DNA of 28,415 bases. It comes from Euprymna scolopes (lineage: Eukaryota > Mollusca > Cephalopoda > Sepiida > Sepiolidae). The notes under the pieces were generated by a model. That model saw only the letters and a program-made list of their open reading frames with translations. It searched no databases and was not told the DNA's origin. Below are positions 25,968 through 28,415 of this stretch, in pieces. Each line of letters begins with the position of its first letter. Position 1 is the stretch's first letter. A program made the translations under genes and the position numbers. Where the stretch lies: contig CM044507.1 in assembly GCA_024364805.1 (NCBI GenBank), positions 11,176,128-11,204,542 of the forward strand, read 5' to 3'.

Positions 25968-26599
25968 GCAATAGGCATTGTAGATGTGCATGTATATTAG
26001 TTTGCATCTGTTTTCTTTAGTAGTGAAAGTGTGTGTATGTGTGTTTGGTGAACTGTGTGTTTCTGCTTTGATGGACGTACAGTATTTCGTGACTGTCTCT
26101 CGTCATGTGTGTACTACTTGCTGAGAGTCTCTATGTCCCAAAGAGTCTACGATGGGTTGCGATGTTCACATGTATGGTGAGGGTTGTAGAAAAACAGAAA
26201 AAAGTGAAAGAAAATGTTGTGTTTGGGTTTTCATAGTACATGTGAGAGGTAATATGTAAAAACACTATTGGATGTCATTGTTGATTCAAACATATTTTGT
26301 TTAACGTCCATTTTACATACATTCCTTGGCCTTTTAGCTATGAATAAAGTATAGTATCTGTTTGAATACTACATGCTTAGTATATTTTGTCCTTGGTCAA
26401 TTATAGTAAAGTTCTTCTAAACTGAAACAATTTTTATTTTTGTTGTAATTCAGAATCAGCCTTTTCATGGATTTAGATTTTCCCCTACATTAAAAACGAC
26501 CTTGTGTTTAAATCTGCCCTTGTGGGGAGGCAAATAAATAGGAACGTTCATTTTACATGTGAGCATGCATTGGATGGCTTTTAGGATTTGACTTTCAAG
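25968..26599. other. Anonymous sequence, TG-rich
   Basis: No gene or known element was seen. TGTG-rich near 26025-26062. Confidence 0.4.
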
Positions 26600-26812
26600 C
26601 TATAGTTTATTTATTGTTCTTTCTCTCAAAGCAATCCCTTTCACTTCCTCCCATGGTTTCCTTGGTCTTTTCCTGCCAACTGATCCTGCTACCCCAACTG
26701 ATCTACATCTATTAACTGAAGCATTCTTATCTATTCTTTCAATGTGACCAAACCGACAAAGTCTCCTGTTTTGTAATGGATTCAGTTTATTCACTTTTAT
26801 TGACACGATCAC
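26600..26812 (-). pseudogene. LINE-E C-terminal fragment
   Basis: The minus frame reads NRRLCRFGHIERIDKNASVN, then CRSVGVAGSVGRKRPRKPWE and VKGIALRERTINKL to the stop. This is the RRLRWFGHVxRMDxxxWVxRCRxxxVxGxxGRGRPRKTWxEVVxxDLRxxGL tail of a LINE group. The tail frame is uninterrupted, with substitutions at several conserved sites. Only the end of the element is present. Confidence 0.75.
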
Positions 26813-26844
26813 ACATCAACAAGATATGTTTGAATACCATCAGT

Positions 26845-27935
26845 TTTTTTTTTTTTTGCTTTTTTTTTTACTCACATTCACCTCTAACAAGGCATATCGT
26901 CACTTGGACATAAGGGGCTACTATTTGGGACCATGCCTTGGAAAGATTTACAAGATGTTGGTTTACATTACATTTAAACTTCAGCATATCAGTACAGCCA
27001 AAGAAGCAAGTAGCAGGAAGGGAATTCCAAAGTCTAGCTGTTCGAGGGAAGAAACTATTAGAGTAGAAAGCTTTCTTGTATTTAGGGACTTGAACAGTGA
27101 AGGGGTGAGATTTTGTTGCTAAGCGGGTTTGTCGGGGATACGTATGCTAAAGGAGCACAAGTGCAATGAGTTCATCAGAGCACAGTCCATTAAAATATTT
27201 GTAAAACAGACATGGAGATGCAACATTACGGTGATGGGACTGGTGTTGGAGCTTAGTTGACCAAGTGGGACCTATTCTTTTTTTGGACCCTAATAACTAG
27301 GGTCCAAGAGAGGCTAGTGGTAGATGCACCAGCCCAGAGGTGGCAACAATACTCCATGCATAGGTGAATAGTGGCCTTGTACAGGATACTCTCAGGTGTG
27401 AATAGTCTTCTAATTCAATAGACAGATCCCACCTTCTTTGCAGCAACCTTTGCAATGTCCTCAATGTATTTGTTCCAGTTCATATTGCCGTGCATGTTAG
27501 GCTGAGGAGTTTGGAAGAAGAATTCTCAGGTAGGGTGTTATTTGTCATAGATATTGGTGGTTGGAGAGGCGTCTTGTAATTGTTAAAGGAGAGCTTATGT
27601 TACCATCCATTTGTGACCCCATTCCACTATGGTCTAGAGGTCATTTTCTAACGATTCTGCCATTGTTTTAGACTTATGTACTTCTGCCATTGTCTTAAAT
27701 TTATGTAACCCGTTCTTCCCTCCTGCATATTAAAGAGCGTTGTATCATCAGCAAATATACCCATCTCGGACACAATATTATCAGGGATATCGTTTATGAA
27801 TATCAGGAATAATAGTGGTCCAAGGATCGACCCCTGAGACACTCCCGCATTAATGTTATGCTGCTATTGCTGCTTTGATGTACGTCCATCAATGACAACC
27901 TTTTTCATAAAAAAAGACTTAAGGCTAGTGGTACT
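26845..27935 (-). mobile_element. LINE-B, longest copy, minus strand, partial reverse transcriptase
   Basis: The minus strand begins at about 27935 with SLKSFFMKKVVIDGRTS, then NINAGVSQGSILGPLLFLIF, INDIPDN and FADD (27744-27755): the palm motifs B and C of a non-LTR reverse transcriptase with both Asp residues. Decayed phrases follow: MNWNKYIEDIAKVAAKKVGS, FTPESILYKATIHLCMEYCC, HLWAGAS, and C-terminal text down to a tail seen as T runs at 26846-26870. A stop lies before NINAG, and frame changes are frequent after FADD. The layout resembles LINE-A but the sequence differs clearly, so I treat it as a separate family. Confidence 0.82.
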
Positions 27936-28415
27936 GGTGGTGTACGGTACGTTTAAGTGCTATTTTTTGCATAGGTTTTTGCAAATTAAATTCAATTTTT
28001 ACCGTATCTTTAGTTTATTAAAATGTTAGGTAAAAGTACAGAATAGTTAACAACTGCCCTTTAAGAATGGCTTTCACATAATATTATTTCAATCAGCGCG
28101 ATCTATAAAAACTGCACAAGTACCATTTTTATTTAGCCTGAACCCTTCGTATGCTTGGTGTCGTCTGCCTTTTGCATTTTTTTTTTCGGCTATCAAATAG
28201 TAAACTGCTTCGGCCATTTCCGCGACTAACTCAGAATTTTATTTCAAAGTACGCCACGGAGATCATTGGGTGCCCATGTACCAATATGTATTGAAATAAA
28301 ATTAATTAATAATAAAAGTAAACAATATTTTGCATTATTTTTTTCTGGTATTTTGGAAAAAGACAAGACAACAAAACAAAACAAAACAGTGGCGAAAACA
28401 AACACACACACACAC
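27936..28415. other. Anonymous sequence ending in (AAAAC)n and (CA)n
   Basis: No gene was seen. Short AAAAC repeats (28369-28386) and CA units (28402-28415) run to the window edge. Confidence 0.45.

Noticed and set aside
26826-27122. 98-codon plus-strand frame
   Set aside because: It is antisense to the LINE-B 3' end, which explains the region.

Overview
The window looks like AT-rich, repeat-laden nuclear DNA of an animal. I infer a mollusc, possibly a coleoid cephalopod. The grounds are a single-exon C2H2 zinc-finger coding block with splice-like sites on both sides, many 5'-truncated LINEs of several families, a mariner relic, GTAT-rich dispersed elements and many microsatellites. Nothing looks bacterial. 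The species call is inference, because no gene was matched to a database.

The only complete protein gene I can support is a 433-residue, eight-finger C2H2 protein on the minus strand (17100-18401). It has an in-frame upstream stop, a good start context, a 3' splice-site-like sequence 100 bases before the ATG and a consensus 5' splice site 7 bases after the stop. Four short open stretches look like pieces of host genes whose other exons I cannot find: 2761-2913 (+), 10454-10521 (+), 11783-11890 (-) and 21322-21477 (+). The last, followed by two AATAAA signals, is the best of these. None has an identified product.

Layout from left to right. 1-1250: a decayed mariner transposase and an AGT microsatellite. 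1256-4109: two dimers of a Helitron-like element (A-B and its mirror image B'-A') facing each other across 773 bases. 4110-5640: two different minus-strand LINE 3' ends, the first split by a hAT-type MITE. 5822-9700: LINE fragments, a duplicated anonymous repeat, a GA/GT microsatellite and a hAT relic with a perfect 8-bp target duplication. 9700-13000: mostly anonymous, with a 29-bp minisatellite and two candidate exons. 13003-16100: more LINE 3' ends and anonymous AT-rich DNA. 17093-18500: the zinc-finger exon. 18712-21232: a LINE relic, a roughly 460-bp palindrome and a third Helitron-like dimer. 21322-21610: the candidate terminal exon. 21715-22940: a LINE interrupted by another LINE. 23330-27935: four more LINE pieces, the longest (24130-25967) keeping most of its reverse transcriptase. 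27936-28415: unassigned.

Transposable elements dominate the window. At least eight LINE lineages can be told apart by their C-terminal or 3' sequences. I label them LINE-A to LINE-H here only for bookkeeping. The least usual structures are the Helitron-like dimers, which carry tRNA-like A and B boxes, and the long palindrome lying upstream of the zinc-finger exon.
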